Below the pieces are notes generated by a model. It had not been told where the DNA came from, ran no database searches, and worked only from the letters and a program-made list of their open reading frames with translations. The position numbers and the translations under genes are program-made. From Notospermus geniculatus (lineage: Eukaryota > Nemertea > Pilidiophora > Heteronemertea > Lineidae), in the NCBI GenBank assembly GCA_002633025.1, contig NMRB01000098.1:71472-135471 (forward strand): DNA of 64,000 nt, in the 5' to 3' direction. Below, in pieces: positions 1 through 11,877 of this stretch; position 1 is the first letter of the stretch, and every line of letters starts with the position of its first letter.

Positions 1-87
1 TTTTCCTGCTGTATGTTTATTTTGAAATTAACCCTTGGCTACACAAATTCAAACTGCAATTCACTCTCCACAACATTTCTAGTGGTG

Positions 88-300
88 TTTTTAGCTCACC
101 CGTGAGCTTTTGTCGGGCTGCAGTGCCTGTCGTCCGTCCGTCGTCTTCATCGTCCGTTAGCAGGGCACATTTCGTAACTGCTGGCGGGATGTACTCATGA
201 TCGTATCAGGCAATGCTGGCTGTGCGGGAGGCTAGCTTTCAAAATGGCATGCGTTTGAAACCCGGACACTCCCAGCGACGACCAATGTAAGCGTGTCAGC
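88..300 (+). mobile_element. Helentron-like fragment
   Basis: TTTTTAGCTCACCCGTGAGCT hairpin followed by GTCGTCCGTCCGTCGTC, the same 5' design as the element at 5924. No core repeats. It interrupts CEP41 intron copy 1; copy 2 lacks it. Confidence 0.45.
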
Positions 301-502
301 TTGTTTTACATATTGTAATTGATTATGCGCAGGAATTGGGCCAAACGGCCTACCGAACAGGTAAAATTACCAGTACATCCACGTCATGAAATTTTGGGAG
401 CCAGACGTTGGGTTCATAATATCTGGGAGTTTGTAGAATCGAGGTTTGTAAGAGCGAGGGAGCACTGTAATTCCTAACCCATTTACCCTGTTATCCCTTC
501 AG

Positions 503-3500
503 ATGCCATGGGTGACGCCCCACGACCAGACACGGCGGACACAGCATTGCCCGAGATGGCCGAGAATGGCAAGGAGGAGGTGGAGAACGGTAGCGACGGA
601 AAAAGTGATGAGAACAGTCCGGTGCCATCCCCGGCCATGACAGACACAGATTCTGATGCCAATCCTGCTCAGATAAATACTGCTAGGTCGACCTTACAAA
701 GGTACGCGACAGTGTGACCATTTCCCAGGCAGGGTTCTGCCGAGGAGTGAATGAGTGCCGGTCCAAACGGGGGTCTGGGGGCCCTCGCCCATAAAAATTT
801 GAAATCTAGACTTGCTGAAATGCAATTTCAAGGCACCTGCGAGTCGAAATAGTGAGCTCATTTGGCATCAAAATGACCCCAATCCACTCTATGGCAACTT
901 AGGCAACCCGCCGTTGTCATTGTCGTCGTTGGTCAGGACTGTGTCAGGAAGCCCCACCGGGAAGCACATTTGGTGAATGCAGGTCACGCCTGTGCCCTCC
1001 AGCATGGGCGCCAGGATGACGTCATTGCAAGGCCTCTATATCGAGCACACAAAGTGCGCAGCATAATCATTTAGGGTCCGTGGGTTCGATTCTGGTAGGA
1101 AGCAATGTCTTTCACCTTGGAAACCCGATTTTCTATTGTATAATCATTTACACATGTTACAGCGCAAATTCACTTTTCGCACCACAGAATCGTGACGTTA
1201 TGTGTGATGCTGTCGTGACGCGAAATCATGCCGGCTGAAGACGCCGCCGCAAAAGTATGAATCAAACTTTTAAGGATGTTGTATTATGTCAACCAGGCAT
1301 TCATTGGCAGTTTGACTGAAGTACATTGCAGACATTTGATATTTTGTACGTTATGCTGTTTTAGTGTGATGCGTGGGGTTGGTGAACTCGACATGAATCG
1401 ACCCGATACTCCCAAAGTGCCTGTTGATGAAAGTCGGCCGTATCTTCTGCTGGATCTGAGAGAAAAAGATGAATATGAAGATTGTCATATCATAACAGGT
1501 TTGTCAAGTGTTCTTCATATAAATTTCTCGCAGCCCGGCACTGCTTGCATCCACATTTCTACGGGAAGGGGCCTTACTGGTCATAAGACTATAATGAGGA
1601 ACCTGCAAATGGGGAACTTTTCTGCCTTCACCTGCCGTTAGAGGCCGCCTGTTAGCGGTCCTAGAATGTCGCAAAATTTGACGTCAGATGCGTGAGCCAC
1701 GGCGCCCACGTCATTATGGATGACACTGTGGCATGCATTTCTGCCCTGTGACGTCAAATTTCATGACGTTCTTGGACCGCTAACTCGTAGCGGCCTCTGA
1801 CGGCACGAAAGTTCCCCATTACTGCCACATGAAGCGATGTGAGAGGTTTTACCTCTTTTTACATGTAGCTCACCTAGTGTGAGTTCTTACCGTGGTGCGG
1901 CGTCTGTTGTCGTCGTCGGCCAGGATATTATAACTTGGTATGCATATGTTAGTAGATACCCTCTATATGTTTGCCAAAAGGGCTGTTCGTTTTCGTCAAT
2001 TGAGGAATCTGAGTTGTGATCCTTGAGAAAATGGAGAAAGCTATGAAGATGCAAACTGCAGTGATTATTCTGTACAGTACAACAAATAATCCCTGCAGTT
2101 TGCAAGTGCATAGCTTTTTCCGTTTTCCCAAGGATCACAACTCAGGTTACTCAAGTGGCGAAAAATGAACAGCCCCTTTTAGGTCTATTGCCCTTCAAAT
2201 ATGGCCGCCAGGCCGCCATATTGAAAATTTTTTTGGCTCATATCACCTATACTGCAGCAGCTAGAATGTTTTTACCCTGCAGTGATATATATATAGGTAC
2301 CCTATATATAAATGCAGCAAATTGATTAAAGCGAATTGATATCGAAAAAAATTTGATTTGAAATTGTTAGAATTTGAAAGGGGACGAATTTTCGGGAAAA
2401 AATGTAAACAAACTTCTCCAGAATGTCAACAAAGAAATGTTCGTGCACCAGCCAAATGTAAATAAAATCCGCTATCGATTCGCTTCAAGCCAATCGAAAG
2501 CGAAAAAATTTGATTTAGAAATAGAATTTGAAAGGGGACGAATTTTCAGGAAAAAATGTAAACAAACTTCTCCAGAATGTCAACGAAGAAATTTTCGTGC
2601 ATTTTGATTGGCTGAATTTTGTGTTTACAAACACCAGCCAAATGTAAACAAAATCCGCTATCGATTCGCTTTAAAGGCATCAACTTTGAGCGATTCATAA
2701 CTGAGTCTGATGTCATGATTTTTCGTTTTCCAGCTTTGAGTTACCCTCATGCCATGCTGTCAAGATCAGTGAATTATGAAACGAAAGACATGTTGACATA
2801 TGTATCCTTTTCCAATCCCTTTTCGCGTTGCGAATATAAAAGATGGGTGGTGATTTTGTGGCTCTCAAATTACCGCTAGCCGTTTTTGCAGTCCTGCGCT
2901 GAATAAATTCACAGTTATGAAGCCTGGTGTCATTGTCACGACAGGCGGCGCTCATTCCTCACACCAACCTGTCACCGCACACGCACCGCATTGTTGGAAA
3001 TCGGGACTACTTCTTGTTGTTGCCATGGCCGTTGCTATCGCATCTCAAGATGGCGGTTGAGAGCACGAGAATGCGGCGTTCACTAAAATTTGCGTGCTTT
3101 TGTGCGCATAATGACATATTTATGATCAATTCTTCTCAAATATAAAGTATTATCTGATTTGTTGATGTTTCCTTGTGATTCTCCAGATCCATTCCAAAAA
3201 GTCGCGTGATAACGCCTAATCACACAGTTGAAGGTTGTGATTTGTCCACGTACTATTTAAGCCAAATTCGGCGTGATGAGGCTCGTGCGAATGCAGGTTG
3301 GTGCGGGACGTAGTGAGCGCCACCTGTGAGACACAATGGCCTGGTGTCCATTTCTGAAACAGGGAGGAAACTAACAAGTCCTGTTGCGATATCACAAGCG
3401 ATCTGATTGCCACCGAGCAAAATCGGCTGTTGACACCAGGTGTGGGCTGGACACCGATGCATGGAATCATCCCTCCAGCGATGACCGCCCAACATGGTGT

Positions 3501-6500
3501 GGGCAGGCCACTAGATAGTGGTGTAGTGGCTCGGGTCTCTGGCTAGTGGTCAGAAGGTCCCAGGTTTGACCCCCCACTTGGCGTGAGACTTTGGCTAAGT
3601 CTTTTTGCCTCACTTGGCTCACCCCACCCAGGTGTTAACCCGTTAACTGGGTAGGACGTCATCACAAAATCCGGAGAACCCCCGAAAACACCCGAGGATC
3701 TCAGCTTGCGTAGGACGTAATAGTACACCCTGCAAGGAAATGGCGCTTCACATTGCATAGGACGTTATGTCACGTCCTAAACCTTATGTGTCAAATACTT
3801 TTGGGGGGGCAATTTTTTTTCTAAGAAAAATTTTTTTCTAAAATTAATTACAGTTAACGGGTTAAAGGGGTACGTAGCTGGCAGAGATGGTTTATGTGAA
3901 TGTCTAGTCATGTGCGCCTTGTGGCAGCCGGACTGTAATACTTCCCAGGAAGTGGAGCTTGATCTGGATTGCACAGGCCTATAGCAAGGGTATTAATGTG
4001 AAAGCGCTTTGAGACTACACTGCAGTATACATGTAAGTTGCTAAAAAAAAGCTCACAACATCAAACAATACCAAATCGCAGGTGGTATTATATCGTCCTC
4101 ACCTCACCTGGTGGGCTGCCCATTTTACACACGTCTCCAGTGGCTCCTAGCTCAAGCTGTGAAGCATATGCTGCAGCGCTCAAAATTCACTGCGGCCATT
4201 GTGGCAATTGCTGCAGAATTCGGCGATTTTGCTGCCGTTCATTCGTGTTGTCTGCGGCCATGGATTGCTGCTGTGGGTGAGAACGTTAACTTGGCCTAAT
4301 AGTTGCGCCATCTCTACTACCACACAGATTGAAGTAATCACAGCTCTTTATCATAATGCATGTGTTGTGTGTGTGTTGCAAGTCCTAACGATGTTGACTG
4401 ATTGTTATGCAATCTCTAGTCTGTAGATTGAACTAAACGAGCTCATCATCATGAAATCTTGGAAGAAAGATGGCCACAGAAGAGCCCAATCTTCTGTGGC
4501 CATTTTCTGACTAATGGCCACAGAATGACGTTGGGGAATTTTGAGCCCTGTGCTACCATTTTCCTTGACCAATTCACAGAAAAATCAACAGGGAAAAGTC
4601 ATTCTTGTTTATGACGAAGACGAGAAGATTGCGCCGAAAGCTGCGACGACACTCGTTGAAAGAGGATATGATAACTTATTTATGCTTTCTGGTGGTAAGT
4701 CTCAACCTGTACTGTAAACCGTGAAATTTTCGCATGTGCTTATTTTCCCGATTTTCGCTCTCGAGGGTCAAAACGCGAACATAAATCGCACGAATATCAT
4801 TGGTTCTTGAGGTTTTATGAAGCTGAAGGGTTCCAATCGTGAAAAATTATTCTTCACAAATTCGTAGACCCCAAAAATCGCGAACATTTAGCGCCGCGAA
4901 AATTTCACTGTTTACAGTATTCACAATTCAACTTGTCTCTTTTGAGCAAGCATTCATGCGCAGACCCCTAGGCCTAGCAGAAAAGTGCAGGTTTGCCCAC
5001 TGGTGCTCGTTTTGCTGTAGATTTTTCCTGCGTCTTGTACAGCCAGTGAAAATGAATGGTATTTCCTATTTCCTATAGAGGCTATGCACGTGACGTCATC
5101 AGCGAGGTGACGCCATGTTGGATGGAACGTTGTGACATGCTGACACAGTGCATCTCACCATGTGTTCCATCCATTTTCCATCCAACATGTGGCGTCATAC
5201 ACATCGATGACGTCAGTGCATAGCCTCTATACCGTAAGCGAAATATGTTAGCGGGGAAAAATTCTCGCGAATTGCTGCGGCGCTCCCTAAATTTGTTCTC
5301 CGTGAATGAAAATTACCGTTGACACCCGCCACACGCAATGTGAATTTTGTTCCCCGCTAAATCCTATATCGATGAGTCATCAGCACCAGCTGACCAATGC
5401 AGCATGGGGATTCCCATCGTGACGTCATTCCCAGAGTCTCCCTTGTGCCCGGAACGAGTGTTTACACATAACAGGCATTGCAGTATGCAGCTGATAGTAC
5501 AGGTCGTGCCAGGATATACAGCTTCCTGCTTCCTGAGAAGTGTGGTGTCGATCTTCATTATTCAGGGTGCAAGACTCGCGAATATATTTCCCCGCAGAAA
5601 ATTTGTATAAGGCCTAGGAAAATAAATTGTGTGTTTCTGGTCATCGGCAATTTCCAAAAATCGAGGGTCGGACGGTCGGGATTTTTTTTTAATTTTCCAT
5701 TTTTGGTACAGATAATTTTATTGCAGCTCAGGGATTATACTAAAGGTTATCTAGAAGCCAGGAACAGCCTCAAAAGTTGCTCTGGCATCCATGACTAAAG
5801 GCCTAGAGAGCAACAGAGATTAATTTTGATAGATGTGATGCATTTTTGTGAGAAAAAATTTTCCTGGGCAGTCAGAATTTTTGAGGGTCGGTCGGAAAAT
5901 TACAAATGACCGGAAACACACAATTTTTAGCTCACTGGGGTGAGCTATTACGATGGTGCAGCGTCCGTCGTCGTCCGTCGTCGTCGTCGTCGTTGTCCGT
6001 TAGCAGGGCACGTTTCGTAACCGCTGGAGCTATTGATCTGAAACTTGGTACATATATAACCCTAGGTCAGATGACCCACGACACCAAGTTTCGGTCCGAT
6101 TCGACTCTCAGTTTGGCCACCAGGTGGCGGAAACCAAAAACACAAAAAGTGCAATAACTCCTGAACTAATGACTAGATCATCTCCAAATTTTTATCATAG
6201 GTGTAGCTAATAAGGATACATAACATATATAACGGGTTTTTGATTTGACCTACTTTTCAAGGTCACAGAGGTCAAAGTTCGACAAAAGTGACGAACCTGC
6301 CACAGTTTGTCATTATTTCACCGAGCAACTTCATATCTTGCATAAACATGCATTGGAGGGGTACCTTAAAAAATACCAAGTTTCGGCCCGATTGGACATC
6401 CAATATGGCCGCCAGGTGGCGTAACCTGAAAATCAAGTAAGTGCTATTACTCAGGAACGGCTTGACGCAGAGTGCTCAAATTTGATATTTACCTCCATCT

Positions 6501-8646
6501 AGATGACCTTTACATGCATGTCAAATTTCGGCCTGATTTGACTTCAAACATGGCCACCAGGTGGCGTAACCCAAAAATCATCAAAGTGCTGTAACTCAGG
6601 AACGCCTTAACCCAAAGCGCTCCAATTTGCTATGTGGCCCCCTGCAGATGACCTTTATGTCCATGTGAAGTTTCGGCCCGATCGGACATCCAATATGGCC
6701 GCCAGGTGGCGTAACCCGAAAATCATCAAAGTGCTGTAACTCAGGAACGCCTTAACCCAAAGCGCGCCAATGTGCTATGTGGCCCCCTGCAGATGACCTT
6801 TATGTCCATGTGAAGTTTCGGCCCGATCGGACATCCAATATGGCCGCCAGGTGGCGTAACCCGAAAATCATCAAAGTGCTGTAACTCAGGAACGACTTGA
6901 CCCAAAGCGCTCCAATGTGCTATGTGGTCCCCTGCAGATGACCTTTATGTGCATGTGAAGTTTCGGCCCGATCGGACATCCAATATGGCCGCCAGGTGGC
7001 GTAACCCGAAAATCATCAAAGTGCTGTAACTCAGGAACGACTTGACCCAAAGCGCTCCAATGTGCTATGTGGTCCCCTGCAGATGACCTTTATGTGCATG
7101 TGAAGTAGGTCACTAGGTCATGGAAGTAGGTCAGTACATAGCTACACTCCATCACCTTTAGTTTGATACCAAGCATGACTACCATGGCCCAACTGGTCTT
7201 TAAGTAGGTCACTGAAGTTTCGGCCCGATCGGACATCCAATATGGCCACCAGGTGGCATAACCCAAAAATCAACAAAGTCTTTTCTGGGAATGACTTGAC
7301 CCAGATTGCTCATAACTGATATGTACCTCGCTCTGTCATTAGACTATTATGTCCAACCCAGTGAGCACATGGTCCATGGACCATTTCATTTTTCTAGGCC
7401 TAAGACCGTTTACTGCGATAGGACGCGAAAATATTTCGCTTTACGGTATTTGTTATTGAACGTGAGTTTTGAAATCCACTTTTCAGGCATGAAGGTAGCC
7501 AATAAACTCTTCCCCTCCGGCCTTATCACCGGCACCGTCCCTGCCAGCATTTCTCCCCTCAAGAAAGGAGAGGTCAGAGTGAGGGCATCGCAGGAAGAAT
7601 TCTCACCCTTTGACCTGGATAAACTAAATGATCAGTTATATACGGCACTGGATGATAGAAGTTGTGGAAGTAAGTTCACATTTTTAGCTCACCTGGGCCT
7701 TCCATAAAGTGACTTTTAGGTACCATTAACTTCAATGCGTTTTCCATTTGGTTAAAGGTACTGTTAGATTAAAGTCATGTTTTGAAATGGGCCCCTGGCG
7801 CCTGTTTCATAAAGTGACTTTAAGCTAATGGTACCTTTAACCAAATGGGAAATAAATGCACTGAGTTAATGGTACCATTAGCTTAAAGTCACTATATGAA
7901 ACAGGCCCCTGTGTTTCTTCCATAAAGTGACTTTAAGCTGATGGTACCTTTAATCAAATGGAAAATGCATTGAGTTATACATGTATAATGGTACCATTAT
8001 AGCTTAAAGTCACTTTATGAAACGCGCCCCTGGTTGTTTGTTAGGTCCTGGTTCCAGCAGTGTGCACCATTTGCCAGCGCATTAATTTATTGGAATTTGC
8101 CAGCAATCTCTTTCCACTGTCCCAATCAAATTGCCTCTATTTGTCATGTGATGCCGATAAAATCCTGCCAAATTCACGGCGCAGGCAGGAGCGGATCCAG
8201 AATCATGGGAAAGAGGGGGCACAGCCCGCCCGCATCGTGGAATACCTCGGTCAAATTTTAACATCTTTTCAAAATTTCCCGGTCAATTTTAAAGATTTTC
8301 CACAAAATAGAGGGGGCACGGGCCGGGTGTGCTCCCCCTGGATCCGCACCTGGCAGGTGTTTATTCCTTGTTTCTTGCAGCCTCGTGATCACAGAGCAGC
8401 GCAATCATTTAGAAGCTGTGTGGTCGTCAAGGTTTCGCGTATTACGGCTGCGGCTAAGATCGCGCAGTCGCTAAAGCTCTGCCTGCACCTAGCTTAAGAC
8501 ACTGACAGCCGCTTTTCTTTGTCGTTACAGGCCGTTTGAGCAAAGCGTCCACTGCTGCCAGTCGCACGGCATCCCAGATGACCAGCAGGAGCGTCAGCTC
8601 TGTGGCGTCGTCCAGCACGGTGACGGGAAGACCACCGTTCAAATGA
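503..8646 (+). CDS. CEP41: CEP41 copy 1, 3' six exons (5' exons outside window)
   Basis: CEP41 is a centrosomal/basal-body protein needed for tubulin glutamylation in cilia; its core is a rhodanese-like fold. Exons seen: 503-701, 1365-1498, 2734-2801, 4580-4694, 7487-7669 and 8531-8646 (stop TGA 8644-8646). All have AG/GT borders and compatible phases, giving about 270 residues; vertebrate CEP41 is about 370, so roughly the first 100 residues lie upstream of base 1. Landmarks in order are RSTLQ joined across a splice to [59 protein letters not shown], and [14 protein letters not shown], then a Ser-rich tail ending GRPPFK. The rhodanese active-site loop has YDEDE and no catalytic cysteine, as in known CEP41, so a structural rather than sulfurtransferase role is expected. 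The ATG at 508 is internal: the exon starts at 503 in the middle of a codon. Introns are full of transposons. Confidence 0.9.
1610..1819. mobile_element. MITE, TGGGGAACTTT family, copy 1
   Basis: Inverted ends TGGGGAACTTT and AAGTTCCCCA, with GTTAGCGGTCCTAGAA and GACGTCAAATTT inside. Related copies at 9752-9910 and 55888-56086. Confidence 0.65.
1863..2260 (+). mobile_element. Helentron-like fragment with inserted palindrome
   Basis: TAGCTCACCTAGTGTGAG start and a GTCGTC run, with remains of the GGCCGCCAGG core near 2205. A ~150 bp inverted repeat at 2001-2151 (TGAGGAATCTGAGTTGTGAT and its complement) sits inside it. Confidence 0.4.
2350..2680. repeat. Two-unit tandem repeat
   Basis: GAATTTGAAAGGGGACGAAT recurs 154 bp apart, each followed by AAAAAATGTAAACAAACTTC and CCGCTATCGATTCGCTT. 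In the CEP41 copy 1 intron. Confidence 0.7.
3495..4022 (+). mobile_element. tRNA-derived SINE with nested palindrome
   Basis: The head has GTGTAGTGGCTCGGG (A-box-like) and GGTTTGACCCC (B-box-like, 3562-3572). The tail near 3998 ends AAAGCGCTTTGAGAC, a common SINE 3' form. An inverted repeat with TTAACCCGTTAACTG tips (3634-3866) is inserted in the middle. Absent from CEP41 copy 2. Confidence 0.5.
4710..4919. mobile_element. MITE with TACTGTAAA ends
   Basis: Inverted ends TACTGTAAACCGTGAAATTT and the complement, with many TTTCGCG-type words. A relative lies at 61932-62153. Confidence 0.6.
5074..5231. mobile_element. MITE with CACGTG/TGACGTCA ends, copy 1
   Basis: Inverted ends TATAGAGGCTATGCAC and GTGCATAGCCTCTATA. 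The left end carries CACGTGACGTCAT, an E-box joined to a CRE-like site. Copy 2 of CEP41 lacks it. Confidence 0.65.
5624..5926. mobile_element. Inverted-repeat element ATTGTGTGTTTCTGGTCAT
   Basis: Ends AATTGTGTGTTTCTGGTCAT and ATGACCGGAAACACACAATT, with GTCGGTCGG words inside, directly before the Helentron-like element at 5924. Confidence 0.6.
5924..7405 (+). mobile_element. Long Helentron-like element with 145 bp tandem core
   Basis: The start hairpin AGCTCACTGGGGTGAGCT follows a T-run, then a GTC/GTCC-rich stretch (5965-6000). The core has units of exactly 145 bp: TTTCGG recurs at 6381, 6526, 6671, 6816 and 6961, each with ATATGGCC and CCAGGTGGCGTAAC. A palindrome ATGGTCCATGGACCAT lies at 7370-7385, then TTTTTCTAG. 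It is found only in CEP41 intron copy 1. Confidence 0.6.
7695..8030. repeat. Three palindromic TTTCATAAAGTGAC units (CEP41 copy 1)
   Basis: Three ~105 bp units in a row, each with AAAGTGACTTTAAGCTAATG facing its complement. They lie just after the CEP41 exon ending at 7669. Confidence 0.7.
8187..8352. repeat. GGATCC-tipped repeat, copy in block 1
   Basis: GGAGCGGATCCAGAATCATG start and GGATCCGCACCTGGCAGG end. The same insertion is in block 2 at 20305-20474, so it predates the split of the two blocks. Confidence 0.55.
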
Positions 8647-9206
8647 TCACAGATAATATCAGCGTGTCTACCAACTATCAAAGATTTCGGTCCAAAGATA
8701 TCAAAAGTTGTAAGATGGCGTTTTATCTGTTGGGTAAGAGAGGAATTCAGAATTGTGTGTGGCATTTATTGCGAATGGATTCAGGGTTCTCCACAGGGTT
8801 TGAAACAGACCGGGCGCTGGTGACGTCACACGGTTACTGATATCGGAAGCCACTGCCGCACACGCGTCCTCAGTGGGGGGTCTGGGGGCCTCGCCCAGAA
8901 AAATTCGAAATCTAGAAGCCTGAAATGCGATTTCCCAGCATTTCCGAATGCAAACCTAGCTCCTGTCGGTGCTTGCAAAACCTCAGTGTTATTTAAAGTG
9001 AATAATTTTGACGGGGCGGATTTTTAGACCGGGCGCTGAGATCGATCCTGCGTTTTAGAACGGGCGCTGCGCCCGTTCTGTTACACTAGTGGAGAACCCT
9101 GGTACCAACTATCGAAGGTTTCGGTCCAAAGATATCAAAAGTTGTAGGATGGCGTTTTATCTGTGCTGGGTAAGAGAGGAATTCAGAATTGTGTGTGGCG
9201 TTTATT

Positions 9207-9683
9207 ATCTCCCCGCTTTTTGAAAAAAGTCGGGGAGATATTGTTTTACCCTCCGCCGTCAGTCCAGCTGTCCGGCCGTCCGGCTGTCCGTCCGTCCGAA
9301 AGTGATATCTCCTCCTAGACCGTTCAACGGAGGAGCTTGAAACTTTAGTATGTATTAGGTACTCATCCACTATTGTGCACAACACTCTTGGAATTTCGAT
9401 CCAACTCCCTGTCTTTCCACCAGGGGGCGTTATGTGAAAAACACATTTATGGTCATTACTCCTAAAGTAATTGTGATAAAGTGATGAAATTTTGTGTGAA
9501 GGTTTATCTGTGACAGCTNGAAATTTTTGAGGAGGGGATTCATCCCCCCCCCATCCCCCCCTCTGGTGGAAACACTGCCAGGGTCAATATATGAAAGACA
9601 CAGGAAAAATAACCATGTCACCATTACTTCCTGTCGAAAGCGGGGAGATATGCGATGGGCTTCCCATCGACATTGCTCTAGTT
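9207..9683 (+). mobile_element. Helentron-like (HINE-type) short element
   Basis: Starts with a hairpin formed by ATCTCCCCGC and GGGGAGAT, then a GTCCG-rich block. Near the 3' end AAAGCGGGGAGAT pairs back with the start, followed by a hairpin CGATGGG/CCCATCG and the end CTCTAGTT. The empty site in block 2 (TTTATTGCGAATGG near 21309) shows insertion with no target duplication. These traits fit non-autonomous Helentrons; the class is inferred. Confidence 0.55.
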
Positions 9684-9751
9684 GTGAATGGATTCAGTTT
9701 GGGGAAATGGGGTCAATTCGCTGTTAATTGATCTCTCACTGTGTTGACAAA

Positions 9752-9910
9752 TGGGGAACTTTCCTGCCGTCAGAGGCCACAACGAGTTAGCGGTCCAAGA
9801 ACGTCATGAAATATGAAGTCACAGGGCAAGAAGTGCACGCATTTGACGTCAAATTTTTTGACGTTCTAGGACCGCTAACAGGTGGCCTCTAACGGCACGA
9901 AAGTCTCCCA
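9752..9910. mobile_element. MITE, TGGGGAACTTT family, copy 2
   Basis: Same ends as the copy at 1610. CEP41 block 2 shows the empty site (GACAAATTGAGGCG near 22296). Confidence 0.7.
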
Positions 9911-10909
9911 TTGAGGCGATGCTGGTTCTGGCATCTTCGGTTTAATTTTAATGGGCAACTTTTGAAGGGCAGCCTCGAGGCCATCGTGGCCTACGATGTG
10001 TTTATATTACCTCGTACTTCGTACGCACAAACCCATGGAGAACTTCGCCGGGATTTGTGTTTCCCTTGCACCTCGAGTTATCGTGCACCAATCAGAACAC
10101 TTGTTCGCCAACCTCGCTCCCAGGTTGGCAACAAGCCAATTAAACCAACCGCTGTATATTTTGTGGTTGGAAAGTACCGGTATTAGGAACAAGGATGGTC
10201 ACAAATTGTCCGGCCATTCTATCAATTGCGATTTACCCACTACTCACATGAACTTTGCTGTTGAACAAAAATAATGAAATTTTCTAAAACAGAGAAGGTA
10301 GGTGTACAGAAAGACTGACGTGGTCTTTAGAAATGTTCAGATTTACTGCAAATATTGACGATCTATGATGAAAAAAACGATTATTATAAAACTAAGAGCG
10401 GGAGCCAGTCCACGAACAGGAACATCCGGTTGGAAACAGTTCACCACAGCGAAGTTCGTCAAGAGTTTGTGTGAGCATAGTCGGAGGGTGGAGCGATGTC
10501 ACAACCCTTGGTGGTCAAGATGCCTCTGCTGGGCAGACACCTCTCATTTATTTTTAAACTATGGGCGGTTATGTCCGCATAAATTAGACGTGCACAAAAC
10601 GTATTTGTAAGTGTAAAACATATGTTTTTGTGCCAAAACAGATATTTCTGTGTAAAAACAGACATACAAAACGTACAAAACGTGATTATTTTCGGCTAAA
10701 CGTGTGTGTATTTCCAAAACGAATATATTTCTTGCAAAACAGATGTAAGTTTGTCGATAAACACGAAAGTTTTACCCGATTTTTATATTTTCTCGCAGAG
10801 ATGTCGGCTCGCAGAGACCAAACCGCAGAGATGTTTGCCAAACGAAGACGCTAGATGGCGCTCGATACTATGGCTGTTTTAGTCTGCGGTTTCTCGCTTG
10901 TCGGCGCAC

Positions 10910-10983
10910 GAGCCTCAGTGGCCAAGTGGTTAGCACGCCCGGTTGTCAAGCGGAAGGGCGTGGGTTCGAATCCTGTCGTGACA
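10910..10983 (+). repeat. tRNA-derived segment, left arm of fold-back
   Basis: TGGCCAAGTGGTTAGCA (A box, from 10919) and GGTTCGAATCC (perfect B box, 10963-10973) are spaced as in a tRNA, with GTC at the anticodon position. The acceptor ends do not pair and the anticodon stem has a mismatch, so it is a tRNA-derived promoter remnant rather than a working tRNA gene. Confidence 0.6.
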
Positions 10984-11407
10984 TTTTTTTTTCATTTCGT
11001 TAGTTTCACTTCATTTTATTTTTTTTCTTGTCGACTTTTATCGTATCGATCTCGCGTGGCTGTCAGAAAATTGTGAACAAAATATTGCATTCTTTGAGCC
11101 AAAATTTTGAAAAATTAGACCAAGGCCTAGGCCTCTGAAAAATAATTAATTGTCGTTCTTTCTGCTTTATTTTTTGGATATTCTCCCTTCACAGTACTAA
11201 TGATGAAATGTTGGTCTCATGATTAATTATTTTTCTCATGATTACATGTAATTATTTTTCATAGGCCTAGGTCTAATTTTTCAAAATTTTGGCTCAAAGA
11301 ATGCAATATTTTGTTCACAATTTTCTGACAGCCACGCGAGATCGATACGATAAAAGTCGACACCAAAAAAATAAAATGAAGTGAAACTAACGAAATGAAA
11401 AAAAAAA

Positions 11408-11481
11408 TGTCACGACAGGATTCGAACCCACGCCCTTCCGCTTGACAACCGGGCGTGCTAACCACTTGGCCACTGAGGCTC
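11408..11481 (-). repeat. tRNA-derived segment, right arm of fold-back
   Basis: Reverse-complement copy of the segment at 10910-10983, with the B box at 11418-11428. The two face each other across the spacer, so transcription by RNA polymerase III from both would converge (inference). Confidence 0.6.
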
Positions 11482-11877
11482 GTGCGCCGACAAGCCAGAA
11501 ACCGCAGACTAAAACAGCCATAGTATCGAGCGCCATCTAGCGTCTTCGTTTGGCAAACATCTCTGCGGTTTGGTCTCTGCGAGCCGACATCTCTGCGAGA
11601 AAATATAAAAATCGGGTAAAACTTTCGTGTTTATCGACAAACTTACATCTGTTTTGCAAGAAATATATTCGTTTTGGAAATACACACACGTTTAGCCGAA
11701 AATAATCACATTTTGTACGTTTGTATGTCTGTTTTTACACAGAAATATCTGTTTTGGCACAAAAACATATGTTTTACACTTACAAATACGTTTTGTGCAC
11801 GTCTAATTTATGCGGACATAACCGCCCATATTAAACGACCTGGACCCATATTCATAAAACCTTGCTAAAGCTATACT

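Larger units (their letters stand above)
10560..11830. mobile_element. 1.27 kb fold-back element with tRNA-like boxes in both arms
   Basis: Two arms of about 580 bp (10560-11138 and 11257-11830) are near-perfect reverse complements around a ~120 bp spacer. The tips are TATGGGCGG and CCGCCCATA, and TTAAAC flanks both sides (10554-10559, 11831-11836) as a 6 bp target duplication. The matching site in the second CEP41 block (TTAAAT, 22674-22679) is empty. No transposase is encoded. Confidence 0.85.

Noticed and set aside
508-717. Short independent gene starting at ATG 508 (and its twin at 13792)
   Set aside because: It is an internal CEP41 exon: AG acceptor at 501-502, GTACGC donor at 702, and the phase matches the next exon.
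5924-7405. Autonomous Helentron with Rep/helicase
   Set aside because: No Rep or helicase coding sequence is present in any of these elements in the window.
8531-8646. CEP41 catalytic sulfurtransferase
   Set aside because: Rhodanese active-site cysteine is absent (YDEDE loop), so an enzymatic label is not supported.
10910-10983. Functional tRNA-Asp gene
   Set aside because: A and B boxes are good but the acceptor stem does not pair and the anticodon stem has a mismatch; it is part of a transposon arm.
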